Positions 54,625 to 64,000 of a DNA stretch of 64,000 nucleotides are shown in pieces. The translations under genes and the position numbers were made by a program. The DNA comes from Halopseudomonas xiamenensis. GTDB taxonomy: Bacteria; Pseudomonadota; Gammaproteobacteria; Pseudomonadales; Pseudomonadaceae. Where the stretch lies: NCBI RefSeq assembly GCF_014219065.1, contig NZ_JACLGO010000017.1, forward strand, positions 28,511-92,510, in the 5' to 3' direction. The number at the start of each line of letters is the position of its first letter. The stretch's first letter is position 1. The notes beneath the pieces were generated by a model. It was not told the origin of the DNA and did no database searches. It saw only the letters and a program-made list of their open reading frames with translations.

Positions 54625-54809
54625 CCCGTACAGTCGAATGTCCCACCTGCAAGGCACCCGTTACCTGGGATGACAGCTCTCCCGAGCGCCCGTTCTGTTC
54701 CCCTCGCTGCCGCCTGATCGATCTCGGCGCCTGGGCCGCCGAGGAGCATGTGATTCCCGGTGACGAGCAGGAGCAGGACGTGTTTTCAGAAGATATATTC
54801 AAACAGTAA
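54621..54809 (+). CDS. yacG: DNA gyrase inhibitor YacG (zinc protein)
   Basis: The 62-residue protein has four zinc cysteines in [10 protein letters not shown] and [18 protein letters not shown]. It binds gyrase and is always found with coaE and pilD in this group. It is coupled to coaE by a 4-base overlap (ATGA). Confidence 0.95.
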   Translation: MTRTVECPTCKAPVTWDDSSPERPFCSPRCRLIDLGAWAAEEHVIPGDEQEQDVFSEDIFKQ

Positions 54810-54818
54810 GGGCAGCCC

Positions 54819-55877
54819 ATGCGTCGTATCCATGTCATCGCCGCCGTCATCCGTGACGCGCAACACCGTATCCTGATTGCCAAGCGTCCCGAGCATGCCC
54901 ACCAGGGCGGGTTGTGGGAGTTTCCGGGAGGCAAGCTGGAGGACGGGGAAGCGCGCTTTGACGGGCTCGCGCGGGAGTTGCACGAGGAGCTCGGCATCAG
55001 GGTGACCGAGGCCCGGCCGCTGCTGGATATCCGCCATGACTATCCGGACAAGTCGGTACGGCTGGATGTCTGGCTGGTAACCGGATTCGAGGGCCAGGCA
55101 CATGGCGCCGAGGGCCAGCCGGTGCGCTGGGTGGCTGCTGCTGAACTGGATGAGCATGAGTTTCCTGCGGCCAATGGGCCCATAGTGCGCGCGGCGCAGT
55201 TGCCGGAGCGGTATCTGATCACCCCCGACATGACGGATGAGCCGGCCTTGTTTGCCGGACTGCAGCGCGCCCGCGAGGCAGGCATTCGCCTGGTGCAGTT
55301 ACGTCAGACCGGCCTGTCGGGGCAAGCCTATCAATCGTTGGTTGAACGGGTGCTGGGCGAGTTCGGTAGTGCTTTCCAGTGGATGGTCAAAGGGGATGAG
55401 GCGCCTGCCTGGCCGGGTGTTGGCTGGCATCTGACCAGTCGGCAGTTGCGGGCTATGTGGGAACAGCGTGTGGCTCAGTCTGAGGTGGTGAATGCTGAGG
55501 GTGTGGGGTTGGCCGGAGGTGGCCATCGCGGCGGGGCGCCGCTCCCACAGGGTGACTTGGAGGCCGGCCAGGCAGCTGTGGGAGCGGCGCCTCGCCGCGA
55601 TGACACTACACCCCGCCTGCTCGCTGCCTCCTGCCATGATGCCGAGGAACTGGCGATGGCAGCGGAGTTGGGGGTGGATTTCGTCACCCTGTCGCCGGTG
55701 AACTCCACCCCCAGCCACCCCGACGCGGACAGTCTTGGCTGGGAGCGCGCTGGCGAGCTGATCGATTCGGTGAATATGCCGGTGTACCTGCTGGGAGGGA
55801 TATCGCCTGCTGATCTGTCGCAGACGTTCGAGGCCGGCGCGCAGGGAGTGGCGGGTATTCGTCAGTTGTGGGATTGA
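54819..55877 (+). CDS. MutT-type Nudix hydrolase fused to a thiamine-phosphate-synthase-like domain, with an in-frame REP insert
   Basis: The 352-residue protein joins an 8-oxo-dGTP-type Nudix domain (about 1-130; Nudix box GGKLEDGEARFDGLARE followed by LHEELG) to a ThiE-like barrel (about 145-352). The latter has LVQLRQTGLSG, GWHLTSRQLR, LAASCHDAEEL and FVTLSPVNST. Pseudomonads usually carry this fusion at about 315 residues. The extra length comes from a REP pair at 55524-55603 translated in frame (about residues 228-265) between the GWHLTS strand and LAASCHD. Whether the second domain makes thiamine phosphate is unproven. Confidence 0.9.
   Translation: MRRIHVIAAVIRDAQHRILIAKRPEHAHQGGLWEFPGGKLEDGEARFDGLARELHEELGIRVTEARPLLDIRHDYPDKSVRLDVWLVTGFEGQAHGAEGQPVRWVAAAELDEHEFPAANGPIVRAAQLPERYLITPDMTDEPALFAGLQRAREAGIRLVQLRQTGLSGQAYQSLVERVLGEFGSAFQWMVKGDEAPAWPGVGWHLTSRQLRAMWEQRVAQSEVVNAEGVGLAGGGHRGGAPLPQGDLEAGQAAVGAAPRRDDTTPRLLAASCHDAEELAMAAELGVDFVTLSPVNSTPSHPDADSLGWERAGELIDSVNMPVYLLGGISPADLSQTFEAGAQGVAGIRQLWD
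55524..55603. repeat. REPIN (paired inverted REP) inside the MutT-ThiE gene
   Basis: The left REP (55524-55549) and right REP (55577-55603) are inverted copies; TGTGGGAGCGGCGCC heads the right one and its complement ends the left one, with 25 of 26 bases matching. This is the GTGGGAGCGGC-type Pseudomonas REP, here placed within coding DNA without breaking the frame. Confidence 0.88.
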
Positions 55878-56164
55878 CGGGATAGAACCCCGGCGTTCCA
55901 TAGCACTGCGCTGGGAGAGGTTCGCGGTGAGGCACTGTCGTCGCGCAGGCGCGCGACAACCCAAAACCCTGCGCCCCCGGGGTGTAGCGCCCCGTGCTAC
56001 GCCTACAGCTTCGCAGCAACCCCCACTCTGTCGTCGCGCAGGCGCGCGACAACCCAAAACCCTGCGCCCCCGGGGTGTAGCGCCCCCGCGCTACGCCTGC
56101 AGCCTCGCAGCAATCCCTACCCTATCGTCGCGCAGGCGCGCGACAACCCGGGTATTTGCTGCGG
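55878..56164. repeat. tandem repeat of about 93 bases between the MutT-ThiE gene and ispH
   Basis: The 25-base palindromic core starting TCGTCGCGCAGGCGCGCGAC occurs at 55938-55962, 56031-56055 and 56125-56149 (period 93-94). The intervening parts are near identical between the first two copies. No gene is seen. The repeat may serve as a transcription barrier between convergent genes. Confidence 0.82.
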
Positions 56165-57112
56165 TCAGGTGATTTCTACTACGCGCAATTCCTTGGGCAT
56201 GCTGAACACGATGTTCTCTGCCCGTCCGGCCAGTTCGGTGACGCTGTCCGCGCCACTGGCGCGCAGGTGTCGGATGACCTGTTGCACCAGCACGTCCGGC
56301 GCCGAGGCACCGGCGGTGACGCCGATGTTGCTGACACCTTGCAGCCATTCGGGACGGATTTCGTCGGCACCGTCGATCAGGTAGGCCGGCGTGCCCATGC
56401 GGTCGGACAGTTCGCGCAGGCGGTTGGAGTTGGAGCTGTTGGGACTGCCGACCACCAGCACCAGGTCGCACTCGCTGGCCAGTTGCTTGACCGCATCCTG
56501 GCGGTTCTGGGTGGCGTAGCAGATGTCGTCCTTGCGCGGGCCCTCGATGGCCGGGAAGTGCTTGCGCAGCGCGTCAATGACCCGGGCGGTGTCATCCATG
56601 GACAGCGTGGTCTGGGTGACGAAGGCCAAGCGGGACGGGTCTCTGACCTGCAGTCGGGCGACATCCTCTTCGTTCTCCACCAGATAGATGGTGCCCCCGT
56701 TGCTGGCATCGTACTGGCCCATGGTGCCCTCGACCTCAGGGTGCCCGGCATGGCCGATCAGCACGCACTCGCGCCCATCACGGCTGTAGCGCAGCACTTC
56801 CATGTGTACCTTGGTGACCAATGGGCAGGTGGCGTCGAACACCTTCAGCCCGCGTGCCGCGGCCTCATCCTGCACCGCCTTGGACACGCCGTGGGCACTG
56901 AAAATGACGATCACGTCGTCGGGGATCTCGTGCAGCTCATCGACAAACACCGCCCCGCGGTTGCGCAGGTCTTCGACCACGAACTTGTTGTGTACCACTT
57001 CGTGGCGCACATAGATCGGTGGGCCGAACACTTCCAGCGCACGGTTGACGATTTCGATGGCACGGTCGACGCCGGCGCAGAAGCCGCGCGGGTTGGCCAG
57101 TTTGATCTGCAT
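56165..57112 (-). CDS. ispH: 4-hydroxy-3-methylbut-2-enyl diphosphate reductase
   Basis: The protein is 315 residues from the ATG at 57112, which gives the family N-terminus [20 protein letters not shown] and has GAGG six bases before it; eight more codons are open upstream. The three cluster cysteines lie in [19 protein letters not shown] and ICYATQNRQ. It performs the last step of the MEP isoprenoid pathway. It follows fkpB, as in P. aeruginosa, though there pilE lies behind it. Confidence 0.96.
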   Translation of the reverse strand: MQIKLANPRGFCAGVDRAIEIVNRALEVFGPPIYVRHEVVHNKFVVEDLRNRGAVFVDELHEIPDDVIVIFSAHGVSKAVQDEAAARGLKVFDATCPLVTKVHMEVLRYSRDGRECVLIGHAGHPEVEGTMGQYDASNGGTIYLVENEEDVARLQVRDPSRLAFVTQTTLSMDDTARVIDALRKHFPAIEGPRKDDICYATQNRQDAVKQLASECDLVLVVGSPNSSNSNRLRELSDRMGTPAYLIDGADEIRPEWLQGVSNIGVTAGASAPDVLVQQVIRHLRASGADSVTELAGRAENIVFSMPKELRVVEIT

Positions 57113-57152
57113 GGGAGGCCTCGAATGCTGGGTCATGGATAGGGTAACAGGC

Positions 57153-57593
57153 TCAGGCGGCCTTCACCGCAATGATTTCCACCTCGAAGGTGATGATCTT
57201 GCCGGCCAGAGGGTGGTTGAAGTCGATTTCCACCACGCTGTCGTGGATCGCCTTGACCACGCCGGGCATCTCGCCGCCGGCGGCGTCCTTGAAGATGATC
57301 AGCAGTCCGGGCTCCAGCTCCATGTCGCTGAACTGGTCGCGGGGCATGGTCTGGATATTCTGTGGGCTGCCGGGGCCGAAACCGCGCTCGGGCTCGATCT
57401 CGAAACTGCGCTGGTCACCGGCTTTGAGGCCGAACAGGCTGTGCTCGAAGCCGGGCAGCAGGCTGCCGTCACCGACCTTGAAGGTCGCTGGGGCCTTGCC
57501 TTCGGTGGAGTCCACGATATCGCCATTGGGCAGCTTCAGGGTGAAGTGCAGGGTGACTTCGGTGTCTTGGTTGATGCGCAGGATATCAGTCAT
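57153..57593 (-). CDS. fkpB: FKBP-type peptidyl-prolyl isomerase (SlpA/FkpB)
   Basis: The protein is 146 residues from the ATG at 57593; the frame stays open upstream through a repeat and is not used. It has the SlyD/FkpB architecture: [35 protein letters not shown], then the inserted flap domain and [14 protein letters not shown]. It is a cytoplasmic folding catalyst. It lies between lspA and ispH, separated from lspA by 315 bases of repeats. Confidence 0.93.
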   Translation of the reverse strand: MTDILRINQDTEVTLHFTLKLPNGDIVDSTEGKAPATFKVGDGSLLPGFEHSLFGLKAGDQRSFEIEPERGFGPGSPQNIQTMPRDQFSDMELEPGLLIIFKDAAGGEMPGVVKAIHDSVVEIDFNHPLAGKIITFEVEIIAVKAA

Positions 57594-57908
57594 GTCTGGA
57601 ATCTCGTTAGGTGTACTGGGGGAGCTTGTTTCCCCCTCTCCCCAACCCTCTCCCGCGAGGGGAGAGGGAGTGAGTATGTGCCTGGCTTTGGCGTTTTGCT
57701 GTCCTGGCTTTGGTATTCTTGCGGGCTGATTTCGTGAGCTGCCCCCTCTCCCCCGGCCCCTCTCCCGCCAGGGGAGAGGGGTGACTGTACTGCGGCCACC
57801 TTGTTCTCCTAGGCCCGGTTTACCATACAGACCCATGGCAACCAGCAAGCACAATCCGGCTCCCTCTCCCCTCGCGGGAGAGGGTTGGGGAGAGGGGGGA
57901 GGAATAGC
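57594..57908. repeat. lspA-fkpB intergenic region with three palindromic repeats
   Basis: Three copies of the CCCTCTCCC/GGGAGAGGG family lie at 57631-57670, 57742-57781 and 57861-57900, two in one orientation and one in the other. Apart from short links the gap is nothing but these. They probably act as transcript-stabilising or attenuating hairpins in the ileS-lspA-fkpB-ispH transcript. Confidence 0.85.
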
Positions 57909-58409
57909 CTACGCCTTGGCCTTGCCCTGCCCCGGCCAGAACATATCCGCAATCAACAACACCGCCCCCACGGTAATGGCACTGTCGGCGATGTTGAAGG
58001 CCGGGAAGAACCAGCTCTGCTGCCAGTGCACCAGGATGAAATCCACCACATGGCCGTGCACTATGCGGTCGTACAGGTTACCCAGCGCACCACCGAGGAT
58101 CAGCGCCAGTGCGGCGGCTTCCAACCATTTGTCGCGGTGTAGGCGTGACAGCCAGACCAGCAGCATGACGCTCACCCCCACCGCGATGGTGATGAAGAAC
58201 CAGCGCTGCCAGCCACCGGCATCCGACAGGAAGCTGAACGCAGCACCTGGATTATAGGCCAGGGTGAAGCTGAACAGGCCGTCGATCACCGGCACCTGCT
58301 GGTACAGGCCGAGACTCGATTCGGCGACCCATTTGCTCAGCAGGTCCAGCGCGATGACCACGGCACTGAGCCATAACCACACCAGGCCATTCCAACGCCG
58401 CTCAGGCAT
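57909..58409 (-). CDS. lspA: lipoprotein signal peptidase (signal peptidase II)
   Basis: The 166-residue membrane protein has four helices and the two catalytic Asp motifs [16 protein letters not shown] and [11 protein letters not shown]. It cleaves signal peptides of prolipoproteins after diacylglyceryl addition. Its start lies 8 bases inside the ileS end, so the pair is coupled. Confidence 0.97.
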   Translation of the reverse strand: MPERRWNGLVWLWLSAVVIALDLLSKWVAESSLGLYQQVPVIDGLFSFTLAYNPGAAFSFLSDAGGWQRWFFITIAVGVSVMLLVWLSRLHRDKWLEAAALALILGGALGNLYDRIVHGHVVDFILVHWQQSWFFPAFNIADSAITVGAVLLIADMFWPGQGKAKA

Positions 58410-61233
58410 GCTGGCGAACCTCGCCCGGGCCTTCGATGTTGGTCACGCAGCGGCCGCAGATATCCGGGTGTTCCGGGTTGCTGCCGACATCCTCGAGGAA
58501 GTGCCAGCAACGGGTGCATTTGCTGTGGGCGGACTTGACGATGCTCAGCTTGAGGCCAGCCACATCAGTCTCGACGGCACCCTCGACGGCGTCAGCCAGG
58601 GGTGCAACACGGGCGGAGGAGGTGATCAGCACGAAGCGCAGTTCGTCACCCAGCTTGGCCAGTGTCGTGCTCAGTTGCTCATCGGCATACAGGGTCACCT
58701 CGGCCTGCAGGTTGCCGCCCAGCACCTTGGCGTTGCGCAGGTTTTCCAGCTCCTTGTTCACCGCCATTTTCACCGCCAGCACCTGGTCCCAGAAGGCGCG
58801 ATCCAGTTCACTGTCTTCAGGCAGCGCCGTCAGGCCGTCGTACCAGGTGTTGAGCATCACCGATTCGTTACGCTCGCCGGGCAGGTACTGCCAGATTTCC
58901 TCGGCGGTGAACGCCAGCACCGGCGCGATCCAGCGCACCAGCGCTTCGGCGATATGGTACATGGCGGTCTGGCAGGAGCGCCGCGCGGTGCTGTCGGTAC
59001 CGGTGGTGTACTGGCGGTCCTTGATGATGTCCAGATAGAAGCCACCCAGCTCCTGCACGCAGAAGTTGTGTACCTTCTGGTAGACGTTCCAGAACTTGTA
59101 GGTGTCGTAGGCTTCGCTGATTTCCTGCTGCAGCAGCAGCGCGCGATCCACCGCCCAGCGGTCCAGGTCGAGCATCTGCTCAGGGGCCAGGGCGTGCTGT
59201 TTCGGATCGAAGCCGTTGAGGTTCGACAACAGGAAGCGTGCGGTATTGCGGATGCGGCGATAGGCGTCGGCGCTGCGCTGCAGGATCTGCTTGGACACCG
59301 CCATCTCGCCGGAATAGTCGGTGGACGATACCCACAGGCGCAGGATGTCGGCACCCAGGCTGTCGTTGACTTCCTGCGGGGCAACCACGTTGCCCAGCGA
59401 CTTGGACATCTTGCGGCCGTTCTCGTCGACCACGAAGCCGTGGGTCAGCAGGCCGCGGTACGGGGCGTGGCCGTCAATGGCGCAGCCGGTCAGCAGCGAA
59501 GAATGGAACCAGCCGCGGTGCTGGTCGGAGCCTTCCAGATACAAGTCGGCGCGCGGGCCTTCGTCATGGCCCATGGGGTGCGAGCCGCGCATCACATGCC
59601 AATGGGTGGTGCCGGAATCGAACCACACGTCCAGGGTGTCGCTGATCTTGTCGTACTGGGCAGCCTCGTCGCCGAGCAGCTCCGCCGCATCGAGCTTGAA
59701 CCAGGCTTCGATGCCCTCTTTCTCCACGCGCTGGGCGACCTGCTCCATCAGCTCGACGGTACGCGGGTGCAGTTCACCGCTTTCCTTGTGCAGGAAGAAC
59801 GGGATCGGCACGCCCCAGTTGCGCTGGCGCGAGATACACCAGTCCGGACGCCCGGCGATCATGCCATGCAGACGGGCCTGGCCCCAGCCCGGTACGAACT
59901 GGGTCTGCTCGATGGCATCCAGCGCGCGACGACGCAGCGAGCTGCCGTCATGCGCGATCTTGTCCATGCCGACGAACCACTGCGCGGTAGCGCGGTAGAT
60001 CAGCGGCGTCTTGTGGCGCCAGCAATGCATGTAGCTGTGCTGGATCGGCTCGTGCTTGAGCAGCGCGCCGACTTCGTCGAGCTTGGCGACAATATTGGCG
60101 TTGGCCTTCCAGATGAACTGGCCGCCGAAGAACGGCAGGTCGCTGACATACACGCCGTTGCTCTGCACCGGATTGAGGATGTCGTCGTTTTCCATACCGT
60201 AGTGCTTGCAGGTACGGAAGTCGTCCTCACCGTAGGCCGGGGAAGAGTGGACGATGCCGGTACCAGCGCCGGTCTCGACGTAGTCGGCCAGGTACACGGG
60301 CGAGAAACGCTCGTAGAACGGGTGACGGAAGCGGATGTTTTCCAGTGCCGCGCCTTCACAACGGGCGATGATTTCGCCTTCGAGACCGTAGCGCTGCAGG
60401 CAGGACTCGACCAGCTCCTCGGCCAGCACCAGCAGCTTGTCGCCGGTATCGACCAGCGCGTAGATGAATTCCGGGTGGGCGTTCAGCGCCTGGTTGGCCG
60501 GGATGGTCCAGGGGGTGGTGGTCCAGATGACGATACTGGCGGGCTTGCTCAGCTCGGCCACACCAAAGGCCGCAGCCAGTTGGCCGGCATCCTCGACGGC
60601 GAAGGCCACGTCGATGGCATCGGACTTCTTGTCCTGGTATTCGACCTCCGCCTCGGCCAGTGCCGAGCCACAATCGAAGCACCAGTTGACCGGCTTCAGG
60701 CCCTTGAACACGAAGCCACCCTCGACCATCTTCGCCAGCGCGCGGATCTCGCCCGCTTCGTTGGGAAATTCCATGGTCTTGTAGGGGTTATCCCAGTCAC
60801 CGAGCACGCCCAGGCGGATGAAGTCGGCCTTCTGCCCTTCAATCTGCTCGGCGGCATAGTCGCGGCAGCGCTCGCGGGTCTGATCCGCCGGCTGGTTCTT
60901 GCCGAAGGTGGTCTCGACCTTGTGTTCGATCGGCAGGCCATGGCAGTCCCAGCCCGGCACATAGGGCGCATCGAACCCGGACAGGGTCTTGGAACGCACG
61001 ATCATGTCCTTGATGATCTTGTTCACCGCGTGGCCGATGTGGATGCTGCCATTGGCGTAGGGCGGGCCGTCATGCAGGACGAACTGCGGGCGGCCCTTGC
61101 TGATTTCACGAATCTTCTGATAGAGACCGATGCTGTCCAGGCGTTTCAGGGTTTCCGGCTCACGGGCCGGCAGACCGGCCTTCATCGGGAAGTCTGTTGC
61201 GGGCAGGTTCAGCGTCGCTTTGTAATCAGTCAT
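58402..61233 (-). CDS. ileS: isoleucyl-tRNA synthetase
   Basis: The 943-residue class I synthetase carries the HIGH motif ([11 protein letters not shown]), the editing domain, KMSKS ([10 protein letters not shown]) and a C-terminal zinc site CTRCW ... CGRCV. It charges tRNA-Ile in the cytoplasm. The start [18 protein letters not shown] is the usual one. It lies between ribF and lspA. Confidence 0.98.
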   Translation of the reverse strand: MTDYKATLNLPATDFPMKAGLPAREPETLKRLDSIGLYQKIREISKGRPQFVLHDGPPYANGSIHIGHAVNKIIKDMIVRSKTLSGFDAPYVPGWDCHGLPIEHKVETTFGKNQPADQTRERCRDYAAEQIEGQKADFIRLGVLGDWDNPYKTMEFPNEAGEIRALAKMVEGGFVFKGLKPVNWCFDCGSALAEAEVEYQDKKSDAIDVAFAVEDAGQLAAAFGVAELSKPASIVIWTTTPWTIPANQALNAHPEFIYALVDTGDKLLVLAEELVESCLQRYGLEGEIIARCEGAALENIRFRHPFYERFSPVYLADYVETGAGTGIVHSSPAYGEDDFRTCKHYGMENDDILNPVQSNGVYVSDLPFFGGQFIWKANANIVAKLDEVGALLKHEPIQHSYMHCWRHKTPLIYRATAQWFVGMDKIAHDGSSLRRRALDAIEQTQFVPGWGQARLHGMIAGRPDWCISRQRNWGVPIPFFLHKESGELHPRTVELMEQVAQRVEKEGIEAWFKLDAAELLGDEAAQYDKISDTLDVWFDSGTTHWHVMRGSHPMGHDEGPRADLYLEGSDQHRGWFHSSLLTGCAIDGHAPYRGLLTHGFVVDENGRKMSKSLGNVVAPQEVNDSLGADILRLWVSSTDYSGEMAVSKQILQRSADAYRRIRNTARFLLSNLNGFDPKQHALAPEQMLDLDRWAVDRALLLQQEISEAYDTYKFWNVYQKVHNFCVQELGGFYLDIIKDRQYTTGTDSTARRSCQTAMYHIAEALVRWIAPVLAFTAEEIWQYLPGERNESVMLNTWYDGLTALPEDSELDRAFWDQVLAVKMAVNKELENLRNAKVLGGNLQAEVTLYADEQLSTTLAKLGDELRFVLITSSARVAPLADAVEGAVETDVAGLKLSIVKSAHSKCTRCWHFLEDVGSNPEHPDICGRCVTNIEGPGEVRQHA

Positions 61234-61243
61234 CTTTCCTGGC

Positions 61244-62182
61244 TCACTTGTTCAGTTCGGCAGCCCATTGGGCACGTGCGGTGGCGAAATCAGCCTTGAT
61301 GGCATCCTGCAAGGCCTGCAGCGAGTCGAAGCGCTGCTCTTCACGCAATTTTTCATGAAATACCACGGTAATGCGACGGCCATACAGGTCGCCATTGAAA
61401 TCCAGCAGGTGCACTTCCAGGTGCGCACGACCATCACCGTCCACCGTCGGACGGCTACCGATATTGGCCACGCCCAACTGCCGCACCCCGTCCAGCTCGA
61501 CGCTGACGCGGTAGACACCATTGAGCGGCGCGCTGATACGCTTGAGCTGGACATTGGCCGTCGGCGCACCAAGTTGCCGGCCCAGTTTCTGGCCATGCAG
61601 CACTCGGCCAGTGATGCTGAACGGGCGCCCCAGCAAGCGCTCGGCCTGGGCAAAATCACCCTCGGCCAGCACCTGGCGTACCCGGGTGCTGCTGACCCGC
61701 TCGCCGTTCTCCGCCACGGTATTGGCCGACTCCACGGTAAAGCCGTGGCGCTGGCCGCTGACACGCAGCAGTTCGAAGTCACCGGCACGGTCGCAGCCGA
61801 AGCGGAAATCATCACCCACTTCCAGGTGCTGCACACCGAGGCCATCGATCAGCACCTGCTGGATGAACTCGTCGGCGCTGAGTTCGCGCAGGCGGCGATT
61901 GAACGCCAGGCACAGCACGCGGTCGACGCCCTGCTGCTCCAGCAACGCCAGCTTGTCACGCAGGCGCGTCAGGCGCGGCGGCGCACTGCCAGGGGCAAAG
62001 TACTCACGCGGCTGCGGCTCGAAGATCACCACGCATACGGGCAGGCCGGCGCGCTCGCCATGGGCTTTCAGGCGTTTGAGAATCGCCTGGTGGCCGGCAT
62101 GGACGCCGTCGAAATTACCGATTGTCGCCACGCACCCACGGTGCTGGGGGCGCAGATTGTGCAGGCCACGGACCAGTTCCAT
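61244..62182 (-). CDS. ribF: bifunctional riboflavin kinase/FAD synthetase
   Basis: The protein is 312 residues from the ATG at 62182, which gives the usual start [20 protein letters not shown]; an earlier frame of 12 codons is open but unlikely. The N-terminal adenylyltransferase has [16 protein letters not shown] and the C-terminal kinase has [18 protein letters not shown] and the PTAN motif (GAPTANVQL). It makes FMN and FAD. ileS follows after 10 bases. No FMN riboswitch is evident. Confidence 0.96.
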   Translation of the reverse strand: MELVRGLHNLRPQHRGCVATIGNFDGVHAGHQAILKRLKAHGERAGLPVCVVIFEPQPREYFAPGSAPPRLTRLRDKLALLEQQGVDRVLCLAFNRRLRELSADEFIQQVLIDGLGVQHLEVGDDFRFGCDRAGDFELLRVSGQRHGFTVESANTVAENGERVSSTRVRQVLAEGDFAQAERLLGRPFSITGRVLHGQKLGRQLGAPTANVQLKRISAPLNGVYRVSVELDGVRQLGVANIGSRPTVDGDGRAHLEVHLLDFNGDLYGRRITVVFHEKLREEQRFDSLQALQDAIKADFATARAQWAAELNK

Positions 62183-62251
62183 AACGCTCGTTATTGGCAG
62201 AGAGATCAAAGCCGGCAAGTATACAGGGTTACGGGGGCTGGCGTCATGGGC

Positions 62252-63820
62252 TCACCGCCGCAGATGTCGCATGCGCAGGCCGCTGGCGACCAGGGTGGCG
62301 ACGAACACCGCGATCCCCGCCACCACCAGGATGGTCATCTGCCAGGCCTTCTGCTGCCAGCCCCAGGCGAACCACTGCTGCACATCCGCCGCCAACCACA
62401 GTACCACCACCGCCAGCGCGGCGCAGGCCAGCACCAGCCGCAGCAGGAACAGCGGCCAGCCCGGTTGCGCCTGGTAGACACCGATCTTGCGCAGCCCCCA
62501 CCAGAGCATGCCGGCATTGAGCAGGGCCGACATCGAGGTGGCCAGCGCCAGGCCGACGTGGGCCAGCGGCCAGACCAGGATCAGGTTGAATACCATGTTC
62601 GCGGCCATGCATATGATCGCCACCCGTACCGGCGTCTTCATGTCCTGGCGGGCGAAGTAGCCGGGCGCCAGCACCTTGATCAGCATGAAGGTCATCACCC
62701 CCACCGCGTAGGCGCGCAGCGCGTTGGCCGACTGCACCACGTCGCGCTCGGTCATGGCGCCATAATGGAACAGCGTGGCGATCAGCGGCTCGGCCAGCAG
62801 TAGCAGCGCCAGCGCCGCCGGCACACCGACCAGCAGCACCATGCGTACCGCCCAGTCCAGGGTCGCGGCAAAAGCCTTGGGGTCTTCGCCGGCATGCTGG
62901 CGCGACAGCGCCGGCAGGATCACCGTGCCGATGGCGATACCGAAGGCGCCCAGCGGCAATTCCGACAGACGGTCGGCGTAGTACAGCCAGGAGATGCTGC
63001 CGGTCTGCAGAAAGGACGCCAGCACGGTATCCAGCAACAGGTTGATCTGGCTGACCGACACGCCGAACAGCGCCGGCACCATCAGCGTCATGATGCGCTT
63101 GACACCCTCGTGGTGACGATCCGGGCGCGGCACCGGCAACAGGCGGATCTGCGCCAGGAACGGCAACTGGAACAGCAGTTGCGCCACCCCGGCGATGAAG
63201 ACCCCCCAGGCCAGCGCCATGATCGGCTGGTCGAAGTACGGCGCCATGAACAGCGTAGCGCCGATCATGCACAGGTTGAGCAGCACCGGCGTGAACGCCG
63301 GCACGGCAAAGCGCCCGTAGCTGTTGAGGATCGCGCCACACAGGGCGGTCAGCGAGATCAGGAACAGGTAGGGAAAGGTGATGCGCAGCATGTCCGTGGC
63401 CAGCGCCAGCTTTTCGGTCTGACCATGGAAGCCCGGGGCGAACAGCGTGATCAGCACCGGCGCACCAGCCACACCCAGCAGGGTGATACCGGCCAGGGTC
63501 AGGCCGAGCGTGCCGGTGACCCGGTTGACCAGGTTCTTCACCTCGGCCAGCGCGTATTTGGCTCGATACTCCGACAACACCGGGACGAAGGCCTGGGCGA
63601 AGGCACCCTCGGCGAACAACCGGCGCAGGAAGTTGGGAATCTTGAAGGCAATGAAGAAGGCATCGGCTTCGGACTTGGAGCCAAAGTAGGCCGCGACCAC
63701 CACATCACGCACCATACCCAGCACCCGCGACAGCATGGTCATGATGCTGACCACCATGCCGGAGCGCAGCAGACTGGGGGCCTTATCGGCGGGGGCGGCC
63801 GGTGGAGTGGTATCGGTCAT
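62252..63820 (-). CDS. murJ: lipid II flippase MurJ (MviN)
   Basis: The 522-residue MOP-family protein has about 14 membrane helices. It shows SGMVVSIMTMLSRVLGMVRD, FFIAFKIPNFLRRLFAEGAF and the conserved QAFVPVLSEYR loop. It moves lipid II across the inner membrane for peptidoglycan synthesis. It precedes ribF by about 70 bases as in other pseudomonads. Confidence 0.97.
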   Translation of the reverse strand: MTDTTPPAAPADKAPSLLRSGMVVSIMTMLSRVLGMVRDVVVAAYFGSKSEADAFFIAFKIPNFLRRLFAEGAFAQAFVPVLSEYRAKYALAEVKNLVNRVTGTLGLTLAGITLLGVAGAPVLITLFAPGFHGQTEKLALATDMLRITFPYLFLISLTALCGAILNSYGRFAVPAFTPVLLNLCMIGATLFMAPYFDQPIMALAWGVFIAGVAQLLFQLPFLAQIRLLPVPRPDRHHEGVKRIMTLMVPALFGVSVSQINLLLDTVLASFLQTGSISWLYYADRLSELPLGAFGIAIGTVILPALSRQHAGEDPKAFAATLDWAVRMVLLVGVPAALALLLLAEPLIATLFHYGAMTERDVVQSANALRAYAVGVMTFMLIKVLAPGYFARQDMKTPVRVAIICMAANMVFNLILVWPLAHVGLALATSMSALLNAGMLWWGLRKIGVYQAQPGWPLFLLRLVLACAALAVVVLWLAADVQQWFAWGWQQKAWQMTILVVAGIAVFVATLVASGLRMRHLRR

Positions 63821-63911
63821 GGATCACGTCAATCGGGTTTGGGAGTGGTTCAAGAGCGCGATCATAGCGCTAACCGGATATACTTGGACACCTTGAGCAT
63901 CTGCGCAGGTA

Positions 63912-64000
63912 TTAGAGGCCGCAGTCGTCGAGCAGGCGCTCGATAAGATGGTCTCCTCCCTCCCCCTCTACGGCGTCGCGATGCGCCAGAGGATAGATGC
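63912..64000 (-). CDS. possible 3' end of an unidentified gene (partial)
   Basis: A minus-strand frame enters from the right edge and ends with TAA at 63912-63914, giving 28 residues (start IYPLAHRDAVEGEGG, end LLDDCGL). It is too short to assign. The base stretch TCGAGCAGGCGCTCGA in it is palindromic and similar to short stretches at 31650 and 34594, so it may be repeat DNA instead. Most of 63821-63911 holds the murJ upstream region. Confidence 0.3.
   Translation of the reverse strand, partial: IYPLAHRDAVEGEGGDHLIERLLDDCGL

Noticed and set aside
55938..56149. Possible CRISPR array
   Set aside because: Only three copies, the core is palindromic and the linkers are near identical rather than unique spacers; no cas genes.
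58264..61299. 1011-codon plus-strand frame opposite ileS
   Set aside because: It is the antisense shadow of a clear isoleucyl-tRNA synthetase in GC-rich DNA; no family motifs.
63912..63960. Homology between the right-edge frame and the sequences at 31650 and 34594
   Set aside because: Only about 20 palindromic bases are shared; too short to claim a relation.

Overview
The window is a chromosomal segment of a gammaproteobacterium of the family Pseudomonadaceae. The evidence is GC-rich coding DNA, Pseudomonas-type gene orders (waaF-waaC-waaG-waaP plus LPS kinases next to ilvE-glnE-aceE-aceF; pilA diverging from pilBCD-coaE-yacG; fkpB-lspA-ileS-ribF-murJ; fimU-pilVWXY1E) and Pseudomonas-style REP elements. 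A lineage such as Halopseudomonas is possible, but I cannot prove it from sequence alone. No prophage, intact insertion sequence, CRISPR array, rRNA or tRNA was recognised.

Layout. 1-4950 (minus): translationally coupled genes for a dTDP-3-amino-3,6-dideoxyhexose (rmlB, rmlA, fdtA, a GNAT acetyltransferase, a DegT-type aminotransferase cut by the window edge) behind a family 4 glycosyltransferase. 5044-14443 (minus): LPS core assembly, with a family 2 glycosyltransferase, a carbamoyltransferase, three kinase genes (one with two kinase domains), waaG, waaC and waaF. 14565-18543 (minus): ilvE and glnE. 18789-23113 (plus): pyruvate dehydrogenase aceE-aceF behind two matching inverted repeats. 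24901-30443 (minus): the type IV minor pilin/PilY1 operon.

30.7-48.6 kb is accessory DNA. It holds two unrecognised envelope proteins, gene fragments (deaminase tail, HipA tail, Rpn tail), a Rpn-type nuclease with a strong internal ribosome binding site, an XRE regulator, a Fur-boxed ECF sigma/anti-sigma/TonB receptor system of probable heme uptake, a thioredoxin-fold/MauE fusion, an orphan succinate dehydrogenase iron-sulfur subunit, a Fic protein, a Nudix pair, a phosphate-binding-protein/OmpA fusion and a HigBA toxin-antitoxin pair.

49.3-55.9 kb carries pilA (sigma-54 promoter) and pilBCD-coaE-yacG, then a MutT-ThiE fusion with a REP pair embedded in frame. 56.2-63.8 kb (minus) holds ispH, fkpB, lspA, ileS, ribF and murJ.

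The genes group into envelope polysaccharide assembly, type IV pilus assembly (secretin and motor retraction genes are elsewhere), central carbon/nitrogen metabolism, iron or heme acquisition and small defence/toxin modules. Several families of palindromic repeats lie between genes and, in two places, have been captured inside reading frames (waaC C-terminus and the MutT-ThiE fusion).
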